Source: a virus. From it: a stretch of 41,855 nucleotides of DNA. The DNA lies in the IMG/VR virus record IMGVR_UViG_3300036785_000476, positions 1-41,855 of that record. One strand, 5' to 3'. Position numbers and translations under genes: made by a program. Each line of letters opens with the position of its first letter. Position 1 is the stretch's first letter. Positions 1 to 5,486 of this stretch are shown here, in pieces. The notes beneath the pieces are model-generated. The model was not told the DNA's origin. It searched no databases and saw only the letters and a list, made by a program, of their open reading frames with translations.

Positions 1-149
1 TAATATATGAGTCACTCGTGTTCGGTGGCATCCTCGATGGTGAACAGGACCGTTACCCAAATTGGGATGCGGCACTGGCGGGGCATGACCAATTGGTTGC
101 ACAGGTATCGGCCAGTCAGCGGGTCGATGGTCGGATAGGAACCGACTAG
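1..149 (+). CDS. 3' end of conserved small phage protein (partial copy)
   Basis: Open at the contig edge and ending at TAG 147-149. It is the C-terminal 48 or so codons of the gene seen complete at 41325-41735. The two copies differ at nine coding positions, six of them third codon positions. The only clear protein changes are Met to Leu and Cys to Asp. On a circular map this piece and the copy at 41587-41735 are the same locus, so it should not be counted as a second gene. Function unknown; see the complete copy. Confidence 0.8.
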   Translation, partial: IYESLVFGGILDGEQDRYPNWDAALAGHDQLVAQVSASQRVDGRIGTD

Positions 150-212
150 GCGGGGTAAGGGTGAGGAACCGAGTTGAAGTCTGACCTCTCACACGGTGAA
201 ACCCTGCCCCGC
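150..212 (+). terminator. G+C-rich imperfect stem-loop between the last right-arm gene and the RlpA-like gene
   Basis: Directly after the TAG of the upstream gene. GCGGGG with nearby GGGT pairs with ACCC and CCCCGC at the far end, and an inner GTGAG pairs with CTCAC. There is no T-run, so it may attenuate, terminate inefficiently or protect mRNA. The same structure is present at 41736-41798. The single difference between the copies (171) falls in the internal loop, which fits conserved pairing. Confidence 0.45.
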
Positions 213-265
213 TGTTACTTAGTCAGATAGGGTGTGACACTTGCCTACCCGAAGGGAGGTCACAC

Positions 266-655
266 ATGGTGACCGTACTATCGGAGTTACTGGCAGTGTG
301 CATGGCGAGTGTGGCGGTGTCACCGTGCCCACATGTGCACACCGACCGGCACCGTCACATCCGGCGACCCGTTCACCATGACCCGCCACCGATGCATACC
401 GCGGTGGCGTCATGGTACGAGATATACGGTAGGACCGCGAGCGGGTGGAGTGCCACTTACGGGTTTGCGTCACTCATCTTCGGCAGTGAGTGGGGCACGC
501 GTGTCATGTTCTGTTATGAGGGCCGATGTCAAGTTGGCACGCTCGATGACCACGGGCCCTATGTGGCGGGCCGCACCTTTGACTTGTCACCGCCACTACG
601 GGCCGCCCTCGGGTGCCCCGGCCTGTGCACTGTCCGATGGCGAGTGATGCATTAG
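266..655 (+). CDS. RlpA-like double-psi beta-barrel protein, probable peptidoglycan-active lysis enzyme
   Basis: 129 aa. ATG is preceded by a strong Shine-Dalgarno (GGGAGGT, five bases before the start). Residues 1-20 form a weak hydrophobic, signal-like stretch. Residues 47-127 match the RlpA/DPBB fold: ASWY (48-51), TASG (57-60), GTRV (77-80), DDHGPY (94-99) and GRTFDLS (102-108). In RlpA lytic transglycosylases the Asp of the DRGP motif is catalytic, and Asp95 occupies that position here. Four cysteines (83, 88, 117, 121) could form disulfides, which suggests an extracytoplasmic protein. It is the last gene of the rightward arm across the circle junction, at the usual place for a lysis gene. 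Family membership is strongly suggested; lytic activity is inferred. An expansin-like, non-catalytic wall-binding role is the alternative. Confidence 0.75.
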   Translation: MVTVLSELLAVCMASVAVSPCPHVHTDRHRHIRRPVHHDPPPMHTAVASWYEIYGRTASGWSATYGFASLIFGSEWGTRVMFCYEGRCQVGTLDDHGPYVAGRTFDLSPPLRAALGCPGLCTVRWRVMH

Positions 656-658
656 GGC

Positions 659-698
659 AAAAAAAAGGCGGCCTCGCGGAGCGCGAGCCCCGCGAGGC
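659..698 (-). terminator. Rho-independent terminator, leftward
   Basis: On the minus strand a 9-bp perfect stem (GCCTCGCGG with CCGCGAGGC, 671-679 and 690-698) is followed by a run of eight T (666-659). It lies four bases past the RlpA-like stop codon and would protect that gene from leftward transcription. Confidence 0.85.
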
Positions 699-809
699 AC
701 TGTCAAGGTTACCGCACCTGTCTACCGCGGCCGGTTACGCAGTGCGGTAGGATGTGCTGTGTGTTTCCTTTCCTCTGCACCCGGTGTCGGGGGTGAGGAT
801 TCATTCGGG

Positions 810-854
810 GTGAGGGCCCCGGGCTCGGCGCATGCTGTCACCCGGGGCCCTCAC
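810..854. terminator. Perfect 14-bp hairpin
   Basis: GTGAGGGCCCCGGG at 810-823 pairs perfectly with CCCGGGGCCCTCAC at 841-854 around a 17-base loop. There is no T-run on either side. Bidirectional terminator or processing site. Confidence 0.55.
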
Positions 855-866
855 AGGGTTATTGAC

Positions 867-913
867 ACGGTGCCGCGGTAGCGGGCGATCCTAAGCCCCG
901 CTACCGGCACCGT
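867..913. other. Long hairpin containing one TAAGCCCCGCTAC repeat
   Basis: ACGGTGC and CGGTAGCGGG (867-885, two-base bulge) pair with CCCGCTACCG and GCACCGT (897-913). The repeat at 892-904 forms part of the right arm and loop. No T-run. Confidence 0.5.
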
Positions 914-962
914 AGGGCCCGGGGGTGCCCGGGTGCCACCTAGGGCCCCGGAGGCCGTCAGC

Positions 963-985
963 GGGGCTTACGTGAGGCCACAGGG
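963..985 (+). repeat. 23-bp direct repeat, copy 1
   Basis: GGGGCTTACG...CCACAGGG, identical to 1147-1169. A shorter related segment (CGTGAGGCCACAG) recurs at 35563-35575 inside a coding region. Confidence 0.8.
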
Positions 986-1075
986 CCCTATTCGGCCTGT
1001 AGGGCCCCGGGGATGTCACGGGGCCCGGGGGCCGCGGGGCCCTGTAGATACGGGCATATGCCCTGTGAGGCCACC

Positions 1076-1090
1076 TAAGCCCCGCTACGG
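1076..1090 (+). repeat. TAAGCCCCGCTACGG short repeat
   Basis: Exact copies at 1076-1090 and 35485-35499, an inverted copy at 22164-22178, and a copy matching the first 13 bases at 892-904. All are in G+C-extreme noncoding islands. Confidence 0.75.
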
Positions 1091-1146
1091 GCATCCGGCC
1101 GGAAAACCATCGGACCCTACCGGGTAGGGGCTCGGGTGGCGTCAGA

Positions 1147-1169
1147 GGGGCTTACGTGAGGCCACAGGG
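1147..1169 (+). repeat. 23-bp direct repeat, copy 2
   Basis: Identical to 963-985, 184 bp downstream of it in the same noncoding island. Confidence 0.8.
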
Positions 1170-1277
1170 GCATGTCCAGGGGTGGCGGCCCCCGTGCCTG
1201 CCCGCGGGGGCCGCATGGGGCCCCGCGGGCCCTAGGGCCTGTGCCGACACGGGCCCGGGGCCCCGGCCGTCAGGGAC

Positions 1278-1324
1278 AAAAAAAAGGCCCCGGGGCCCCG
1301 CGGGTTAGGCGGGGCCCCGGGGCC
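1278..1324 (-). terminator. Strong rho-independent terminator of the early operon
   Basis: A perfect 16-bp stem of GGCCCC/GGGGCC type (1286-1301 with 1309-1324), a 7-base loop, then eight T on the minus strand (1285-1278). It lies just past the last early gene (stop at 1331). Confidence 0.9.
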
Positions 1325-1330
1325 GGGGTG

Positions 1331-1483
1331 TCATGCAAGCCGAGAGAGTGCCTCGGCGGTCACGCGGGCTAACAGTTCCTCGGGAGTGAGTCCTAACCGC
1401 TCGGCCTCACTCTCGATACGTGGCGGGTTCATATCGTCCACTATCTCGTCCACCACTTCGATGATGTCACTCTCGGTGCTCAT
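1331..1483 (-). CDS. Small acidic hypothetical protein, last gene of early operon
   Basis: 50 aa from an ATG at 1483. The upstream gene's TGA overlaps it as TGATG, so translation is probably coupled. The N-terminal half is very acidic (ESDIIEVVDEIVDD). The C-terminal half (ERLGLTPEELLARV) is a short amphipathic helix pair reminiscent of the tail of ribbon-helix-helix antitoxins, though no complete RHH fold is visible. Function unknown. Support for coding comes from the coupling and from the terminator placed immediately after the stop. Confidence 0.6.
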   Translation of the reverse strand: MSTESDIIEVVDEIVDDMNPPRIESEAERLGLTPEELLARVTAEALSRLA

Positions 1484-1797
1484 CAGTACCCGGCCTCTTT
1501 CAGCGCAGAGTAGTTAGCGCGGAACGCCGAGCCCCTTCCGGTGAACATGTCACCGGGGATGGTGTCAAGGCACAGCTTGGCTAGTGCGCTCGCAGCTTGG
1601 TAACCGTAGAACAGTTCCATGCCGGGTGTCTCGGGCTCAAGTTCACCGCCGAGCTTACGGGCCTCGATACTGTGCACTGCCTCGGCGTGTGTGTGAAGTG
1701 GTACCGCACCGCGGTACCGCTCGTCAAGCTCACCCAACATCTCGGCATCGTAGATACCGTGCGAGTCCACTAGGTCAAGCCAGTCGGATGGTTTCAC
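1483..1797 (-). CDS. Hypothetical early protein
   Basis: 104 aa. I chose the GTG at 1797 because AAGGGAGA stands in front of it and the shared early leader (CCCCGAGTGAAGGG) lies just upstream. The longer frame to 2013 overlaps the previous gene and has out-of-frame composition. No domain recognised. The C-terminus is helical (YQAASALAKLCLDTIPGDMF). Cotranscribed with and coupled to the 50-aa protein downstream. Confidence 0.65.
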   Translation of the reverse strand: MKPSDWLDLVDSHGIYDAEMLGELDERYRGAVPLHTHAEAVHSIEARKLGGELEPETPGMELFYGYQAASALAKLCLDTIPGDMFTGRGSAFRANYSALKEAGY

Positions 1798-1810
1798 TGC
1801 GTGTCTCCCT

Positions 1811-2038
1811 TCACTCGGGGTATTGGACCTCATCGGCAATCGCCTTAGCGGAGGTCTTACTCTCGCGCACCGGCACGATGACGCACTCGATAGGGTCACC
1901 GTACATGTGCTCGCGGTTGCGGATTGACTCGGCTTTGGCCTCGGCCTTATGCACCGAGTAGAACGGGCCGACAATAATGGCCTCGCCCATGTCACCATCG
2001 GGGTTATGCACATAGATTGCCCAACGGGTGTCGGTCAT
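1811..2038 (-). CDS. Hypothetical early protein
   Basis: 75 aa from ATG 2038, behind a degenerate early leader (CCCCGATTGAATAGGAAACGC). It begins with a beta-rich segment (RWAIYVHNPDG, EAIIVGPFYS) followed by a charged helix (KAEAKAESIRNREH), as in many small phage proteins. No known family. A palindromic operator-like site lies at 2069-2091, 30 bp upstream of the start, so this gene may be under its own repressible promoter. Confidence 0.65.
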   Translation of the reverse strand: MTDTRWAIYVHNPDGDMGEAIIVGPFYSVHKAEAKAESIRNREHMYGDPIECVIVPVRESKTSAKAIADEVQYPE

Positions 2039-2068
2039 TTGCGTTTCCTATTCAATCGGGGTTCGGGT

Positions 2069-2091
2069 AAATCTACACCTAGTGTAGTTTT
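2069..2091. promoter_or_regulatory. Operator-like palindrome, site 1 (intergenic)
   Basis: Half-sites AAATCTACAC and GTGTAGTTTT around CTA. One of six 23-bp copies in the genome. It sits between the excisionase-like gene's terminator hairpin and the start of the 75-aa gene, in promoter position for the latter. Confidence 0.7.
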
Positions 2092-2129
2092 GATCGCACA
2101 TAGCGGGCTCGGAGAATACTAAGCCCACA

Positions 2130-2163
2130 GTGACCGCGGCATATGGTACGGTGCCGCGGTCAC
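2130..2163 (-). terminator. Hairpin downstream of excisionase-like gene
   Basis: GTGACCGCGGC pairs with GCCGCGGTCAC (11 bp, 12-base loop), 25 bp past the stop at 2188. No T-run. It separates the excisionase-like gene from site 1 and the downstream gene. Confidence 0.55.
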
Positions 2164-2187
2164 ATCGGGTGGGTGTGCCGCGGGGGG

Positions 2188-2451
2188 TCACGGCCCCGCG
2201 GCCCCACCTTTCCTCACCCGGTTACGTAGGCTCGGGTTACCGGGCCCGCGGTCAGCGGTGAGGTTCCACCTGTCAATGTCTGCGGGCCGCCACAGTAGAA
2301 GGGTGCGAGCACCCATCATTGTGTACGCATACGGCCTCGGGAAGTCGGCACGCTCATTGACTAGCTGTGTGACACGCGGCCGACTGACACCGAGCACCGC
2401 GGCAACCTCGGCGGTGTTGAGTAACTGTCGCGGGTCACTTGGCCGGGTCAT
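2188..2451 (-). CDS. Excisionase-like helix-turn-helix protein
   Basis: 87 aa. ATG 2451 overlaps the end of the preceding gene by 17 bases and gives a clean HTH_17/MerR-type domain: LLNTAEVAAVLGVSRPRVTQ (about residues 10-29), then a wing ending in LLLWRPADIDRW (about 50-61). This is the layout of phage Xis/recombination directionality factors and of small Cro-like regulators. The tail is basic. The only integrase is a large serine recombinase, whose directionality factors are unrelated in sequence from phage to phage, so a role as its RDF is inference; transcription factor is the alternative. The longer upstream frame is not used because it is antisense-like. Confidence 0.75.
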   Translation of the reverse strand: MTRPSDPRQLLNTAEVAAVLGVSRPRVTQLVNERADFPRPYAYTMMGARTLLLWRPADIDRWNLTADRGPGNPSLRNRVRKGGAAGP

Positions 2452-2710
2452 CGCCGTAACCGTACCGCTTGGCAATCCGCGGCGGGACGATACGTGCCAT
2501 GTTCCAATCACCGTGTGCATCATCCAACAGTTCACCACGGCCGTTATCCATCACGACCTCATACCATGTGGTATCGGGTAGCGGGTTGCCGGTGACGCCG
2601 TGCACCTGATTGCGCACCGTGACGTTTACCTCCTTGATGGTGCCCCACGTCATTGTGTAGTGAGAGAACACCCGGTCACCCGGGGTGAAGTATGGCTCGG
2701 TCTGTGTCAT
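2435..2710 (-). CDS. Hypothetical early protein with SH3-like start
   Basis: 91 aa from ATG 2710, directly behind the shared leader. Residues 7-20 (FTPGDRVFSHYTMTWG) and the following strands resemble the beginning of a small SH3-like barrel, then WYEVVMDNGRGELLDD. An in-frame ATG 15 bases upstream (MKGNT-) is part of the leader and lacks its own Shine-Dalgarno, so I do not use it. Function unknown. Confidence 0.7.
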   Translation of the reverse strand: MTQTEPYFTPGDRVFSHYTMTWGTIKEVNVTVRNQVHGVTGNPLPDTTWYEVVMDNGRGELLDDAHGDWNMARIVPPRIAKRYGYGDDPAK

Positions 2711-2731
2711 CGTGTTGCCTTTCATTCGGGG
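2711..2731 (-). promoter_or_regulatory. Start-associated leader repeat
   Basis: On the minus strand CCCCGAATGAAAGG, four or five bases, ACAC, then the start codon. GAAAGG is the Shine-Dalgarno. Good copies precede genes at 2710, 3482, 3839, 5204, 5486 and 6497. Looser copies precede 1797, 2038, 3175, 4781 and 266. Confidence 0.8.
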
Positions 2732-2737
2732 TGGGTG

Positions 2738-3175
2738 TCAGTAGTCAGTGCCATAGGTGCGGGTGGGATACCCGCACGAGTAGCACCGTGTGGTGTAACC
2801 GGGCGCGTCACACTGCGGGCAGGTGGTACCCGCCAGCTTGGCGGCAATGACATGCAGTTCATTGTCGGTGAACCCGGCCGGGTGTGCACTCACCTGCGTG
2901 CGCTCCCCGGTGTAGTAATTGCTCACGTAGTCACCATCAACGTATGACCACCACAGTGACCCGAGAGGCCCGGTGGCCGGGACGGGTGAGGTTGACGGCT
3001 CGGTGATTGATTCATCCGACAGATAGGTCACCGCCATGTCAACGGCGGTGAGCCCGTCCTCACGGTCTAGCTCGTCGGGCTCGCATGACACAACCTCTTC
3101 GGTGGTGTCAGGGTCCACAAGCTCGCCGTCATAGGTGTCGGTGTAGGTAGTGCGGTAAATAGTTAGCTGCCTCAT
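2738..3175 (-). CDS. Hypothetical protein with C-terminal zinc ribbon
   Basis: 145 aa, ATG 3175, with AAAGG Shine-Dalgarno in a shortened leader (CCCCGAAAGGAAACAC). The N-terminal two thirds is acidic and Tyr/Asp-rich with no recognised domain. The C-terminus has a four-cysteine ribbon: CPQC, a 9-residue spacer, CYSC (about residues 118-134). Role unknown; zinc ribbons of this kind usually mediate nucleic-acid or protein contacts. Confidence 0.7.
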   Translation of the reverse strand: MRQLTIYRTTYTDTYDGELVDPDTTEEVVSCEPDELDREDGLTAVDMAVTYLSDESITEPSTSPVPATGPLGSLWWSYVDGDYVSNYYTGERTQVSAHPAGFTDNELHVIAAKLAGTTCPQCDAPGYTTRCYSCGYPTRTYGTDY

Positions 3176-3197
3176 GTCAGTGTTTCCTTTCGGGGTG

Positions 3198-3482
3198 TCA
3201 GGGATTCATCCAGTTAGGGTCACGGTCCTCATCGGGGTCACCATACGCATCCTCGCGCTGGCACTCACCATTGTTCGGCTCACACCCGGCACCCTTGCAC
3301 AGTAGGCAAAGCTCCGGGGTGTCAATGCGGTTGGAGATTGACAGTTCCATGCAGTCACGGCAGGCACAGGCGGTGTAGCCACTCTGTGCATTACTGTCGG
3401 CAAGCTCGGCCTCCAATTCCTCCACCGTGTCATACGGTCCAATCAGTTCACCACTTGCGGTACGGCCCATGTGGTCAGACAT
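3198..3482 (-). CDS. Cysteine-rich hypothetical early protein
   Basis: 94 aa from ATG 3482, behind the leader. A CACRDC cluster near residue 44 and CLLC plus two further cysteines near 65-80 suggest a bound zinc or a redox site. The flanks are acidic. No family recognised. Downstream of it a zinc-ribbon gene follows, and upstream lies the 90-aa CxxC protein, so this is a run of small metal-binding proteins. Confidence 0.7.
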   Translation of the reverse strand: MSDHMGRTASGELIGPYDTVEELEAELADSNAQSGYTACACRDCMELSISNRIDTPELCLLCKGAGCEPNNGECQREDAYGDPDEDRDPNWMNP

Positions 3483-3503
3483 TGTGTTACCTTTCATTCG
3501 GGG
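3483..3503 (-). promoter_or_regulatory. Start-associated leader repeat
   Basis: Near-identical to 2711-2731 (CCCCGAATGAAAGG, TAACACA, ATG). An upstream ATG is in frame, 15 bases before the start. Confidence 0.8.
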
Positions 3504-3523
3504 TGGGTAGCGGGTAACTCCCG

Positions 3524-3563
3524 CTCGGCAGTGCCACCCTGAAGGGTGACACTCCCGGCCGAG
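3524..3563 (-). other. Compound hairpin in spacer ahead of leader
   Basis: CTCGGC (3524-3529) pairs with GCCGAG (3558-3563). The inner arms 3530-3540 and 3543-3553 pair over 11 positions with one mismatch or wobble. It follows the stop at 3567 and precedes the next gene's leader. The whole spacer is homologous to 4811-4885. Confidence 0.6.
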
Positions 3564-3566
3564 TCG

Positions 3567-3839
3567 TTACCGGATGTCCGGGTACGGGTCGGTCACATAT
3601 TCCTTGCAGTGAAAACAGAACACCTGACCGGGTGCAGGTGCGGGGCCCTCGCCGTGCCACTGACCATCGGCACCGAGCCCCTGATACCACGTGTGAGTGC
3701 ACTTACCAATCTTCCTCATGTGTGAGTGGTAACGTGCAGCGGCCTCAAGCTCGGCCATCTCGATATCGGCATCCTGGTAACCGGCCGGTACCTCGGGGTC
3801 ATAATTGAGCGGCCCTGTGTAATCATCATCGTATGACAC
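3567..3839 (-). CDS. Hypothetical protein with possible zinc site
   Basis: 90 aa from GTG 3839, the codon set at leader spacing (GAAAGGACACACA-GTG). The N-terminus is acidic and Tyr-rich. Then comes a helix (IEMAELEAAARYHSHMRKIG), followed by CTHTW and CFHC about 30 residues apart that could chelate zinc. Unknown function. The alternative in-frame ATG at 3854 lies within the leader repeat. Confidence 0.65.
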   Translation of the reverse strand: MSYDDDYTGPLNYDPEVPAGYQDADIEMAELEAAARYHSHMRKIGKCTHTWYQGLGADGQWHGEGPAPAPGQVFCFHCKEYVTDPYPDIR

Positions 3840-3859
3840 TGTGTGTCCTTTCATTCGGG
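3840..3859 (-). promoter_or_regulatory. Start-associated leader repeat
   Basis: CCCGAATGAAAGG, ACACACA, then GTG. This copy shows that the leader spacing, not an ATG, fixes the start. Confidence 0.75.
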
Positions 3860-3876
3860 TTGGGTACTACGGATGG

Positions 3877-3909
3877 GTGAGTGCCCCGCGGTCACCCGCG
3901 GGGCCTCAC
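3877..3909 (-). terminator. Hairpin directly after ardC
   Basis: GTGAG + GCCCCGCGG pair with CCCGCGGGGC + CTCAC around a 3-base loop. The structure begins three bases past the stop codon. No T-run. Confidence 0.6.
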
Positions 3910-3911
3910 TG

Positions 3912-4781
3912 TTACTTGATGGCATCCTCGATAGTGCGGGCAAGCTCATCAATCTTCGATGCAAACTCACGCATCTTGTCAGTGGCATTACCGTTACCCC
4001 ATCCTGCGATGTAGGGCACAGAGGTAAGGTCAAGGTTGAACCCCTGACCGGCCAACACTATGTAAGTCACTGACTCCACGATGACCTCGGCACTGCCGCG
4101 GCCATACTCGACATAGCCGACACCGAGTGCGTGTGCAATTTCGTGCACTAGCACCCTGACCATACCGTTGAAGTGCTGTGACTCATCAACGGCGATCACC
4201 TTATTGATCGGGTCGCACCATCCACCGGCGTCACCCGTGTCTTGCATCTTCACTGTGTAGCCGAGTGACTCGGCCAGGTTGATAAGCGGGTCAATCAGGT
4301 GACCGTGTGTGTCACCGTCAACCTCGGTGTAGGGAAGTGACGGTACCGGCTCACCGTCAGTCTGTGCCACATCAAACACTGGCACCAACTTGAATGAGGT
4401 CACTTTCTTTTCCCACCGTGACCGCTTCTCGTTCCACTTCGCACCGGGGGCACCGGCCTCACATGCAACGTTCCACTGGATAGGTGCGAACACCTTTAGT
4501 GCACGCTGCCCCTTGACAATGTGCCTGTCAAGTTCGTTCCACACCTTTGCACTCGCAACCCGGGTGGCCTTACCACCCGTCTGCCACATAATGAGTAGCG
4601 TGTTATTGAATGAGTAAGTGTGGAAGAGTGCACGGGCCCTCAGCCAATTGTGGAACCCTTCACTCGTCTGTAGTGACTCCACCGCCGCGTTCAATTTCTC
4701 GGCGGCCTCGTCACGCTGTGCCTTGTGGTACTCGGCCCTCTGCTCGGGGGTGTATTTCTTTGCGTATTGCTTACGTGTCAT
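3912..4781 (-). CDS. ardC: ArdC-like antirestriction protein (ssDNA-binding domain plus zinc metallopeptidase)
   Basis: 289 aa. ATG 4781 follows GAAAGGAACTGAC. Residues 1-140 match the ArdC N-terminal (DUF1738-type) ssDNA-binding domain, including FHNWLRAR and SFNNTLLIMWQ. Residues 195-245 are the peptidase-like part, with HEIAH at 213-217 and a downstream glutamate in AEVIVESVTY (Glu236) as third zinc ligand. ArdC proteins of plasmids and phages shield incoming DNA from type I and II restriction, so early expression fits. All key metal residues are present, and length is normal for a compact form. Unlike its neighbours it is preceded by two partial leader elements (CCCCGAATG at about 4815 and CCGAAAGGAAC next to the start). 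Confidence 0.85.
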   Translation of the reverse strand: MTRKQYAKKYTPEQRAEYHKAQRDEAAEKLNAAVESLQTSEGFHNWLRARALFHTYSFNNTLLIMWQTGGKATRVASAKVWNELDRHIVKGQRALKVFAPIQWNVACEAGAPGAKWNEKRSRWEKKVTSFKLVPVFDVAQTDGEPVPSLPYTEVDGDTHGHLIDPLINLAESLGYTVKMQDTGDAGGWCDPINKVIAVDESQHFNGMVRVLVHEIAHALGVGYVEYGRGSAEVIVESVTYIVLAGQGFNLDLTSVPYIAGWGNGNATDKMREFASKIDELARTIEDAIK

Positions 4782-4810
4782 GTCAGTTCCTTTCGGAGAG
4801 TAGGGAGACA

Positions 4811-4885
4811 TTCGGGGTTGGGTAGCGGGTGTAACTCCGCTCGGCAGTGTCACCCTGTGTGGATGGCACTCCCGGCCGGACAGTT
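4811..4885 (-). repeat. Spacer homologous to 3502-3565
   Basis: Shares GGGTAGCGGGT, AACTC, GCTCGGCAGTG, CACCCTG, GGCACT-type arm and CCCGGCCG in the same order as 3502-3565. Only the stem sequence has drifted. This suggests a duplicated spacer-leader cassette, or conserved RNA structure. Confidence 0.6.
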
Positions 4886-5204
4886 ACAGGCTCGGGACAA
4901 TCTCATCGAGTGCCCAATTGAGCAGTGTCCATGCAAGCTCGGTAGCGGCGATGTCATCATCACCACTGCGAGCGGCAGTGACAAGCGCGGCCTCGTCACT
5001 TTTCTCCGAGGTCCACACGTCAGTGCGCTCGGAGATTGACACCCGAGTCTGGTACTCACCATTATCGACATCGTAAGTGCCGGTAAGGGTGGCCGCCAGG
5101 TGGCGGCTACCATCGAGGGTGACCTTGTTCGGGACCGTCCACACCTTGAGTGTCAGTGACTCAAGTGCGCCGGGGCCGAAGTTGTAGGTGGTGGTGCGTG
5201 CCAT
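4884..5204 (-). CDS. Hypothetical early protein
   Basis: 106 aa from ATG 5204, behind a canonical leader. The first 60 residues look beta-rich (ESLTLKVWTVPNKVTL, HLAATLTGTYDV, YQTRVSISERTD). The C-terminal 40 are helical (ATELAWTLLNWALDEIV). No domain recognised. It is separated from the upstream 73-aa gene by a 9-bp perfect hairpin. Confidence 0.65.
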   Translation of the reverse strand: MARTTTYNFGPGALESLTLKVWTVPNKVTLDGSRHLAATLTGTYDVDNGEYQTRVSISERTDVWTSEKSDEAALVTAARSGDDDIAATELAWTLLNWALDEIVPSL

Positions 5205-5225
5205 GGTGTTACCTTTCATTCGGGG
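5205..5225 (-). promoter_or_regulatory. Start-associated leader repeat
   Basis: CCCCGAATGAAAGG, TAACACC, ATG. In-frame upstream ATG as in the 2710 and 3482 genes. Confidence 0.8.
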
Positions 5226-5228
5226 TGA

Positions 5229-5252
5229 CGGGCCCGCCGAGTAGCGGGCCCG
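5229..5252 (-). other. 9-bp perfect hairpin ahead of leader
   Basis: CGGGCCCGC pairs with GCGGGCCCG around a 6-base loop. It lies between the stop at 5265 and the next leader. Confidence 0.55.
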
Positions 5253-5264
5253 GTGTGTCAGGTA

Positions 5265-5486
5265 CTAGCGGACTTCCCGGGCGACAGTGGCACCGTTCTG
5301 CCAGTCAATGCGGCCCTTATCGGTGACCGCGTAAATGCACCCGGTGTTGCGATCAATGCGCGGGGCCTTGACGACATAGCGCAAGCCCTCATCCTTCACT
5401 ACCTCGCCGGTAGCCTGCACTACCGGGAAGTACCAGTCACCGTCATGCAGTAGGGTGACGGGAATGATTTGAGTGGTGATGTTCAT
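5265..5486 (-). CDS. Hypothetical protein, first gene of the left early sub-operon
   Basis: 73 aa from ATG 5486. The leader's own ATG is out of frame here: it would give five codons and then a TGA overlapping the real ATG. The sequence alternates strands (TQIIPVTLLHDGDWYFPVVQ, LRYVVKAPRID, GCIYAVTDKGRIDW), compatible with a small beta-barrel. Function unknown. A putative promoter lies 40-70 bp upstream, so this is probably promoter-proximal. Confidence 0.65.
   Translation of the reverse strand: MNITTQIIPVTLLHDGDWYFPVVQATGEVVKDEGLRYVVKAPRIDRNTGCIYAVTDKGRIDWQNGATVAREVR

Larger units (their letters stand above)
1..269 (+). repeat. Left copy of imperfect terminal direct repeat
   Basis: Bases 1-269 align without gaps to 41587-41855. 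Differences are at 2, 8, 14, 15, 17, 35, 48, 49, 80 and 171 (10 in 269). Nine lie in the coding part (1-149) and one in the 120-bp noncoding part. The contig therefore closes on itself as a circle, or the repeat is a real terminal redundancy with divergence. Confidence 0.95.
656..1330. other. Noncoding G+C-extreme island between convergent transcripts
   Basis: No convincing gene. The open frames here are byproducts of GGGCCC-rich sequence. It holds two minus-strand terminators (659-698, 1278-1324), two large hairpins (810-854, 867-913), two copies of TAAGCCCCGCTAC (892, 1076) and two of a 23-bp repeat (963, 1147). A leader-like CCCCGAATGA stands at 800-810 on the minus strand. It is followed by GAAAGGAAACACAC near 760 but by no usable start codon, which looks like a relic of a lost early gene. 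Confidence 0.7.

Noticed and set aside
1172-1372. Gly/Pro/Arg-rich open frame in the 1-kb island
   Set aside because: Low-complexity reading of GGGCCC-rich DNA across a strong terminator; no protein-like pattern.
2711-2725. Leader ATG as true start (MKGNTM-)
   Set aside because: It lacks its own ribosome site, it is the Shine-Dalgarno context of the next codon, and at 5486 the same ATG is out of frame.
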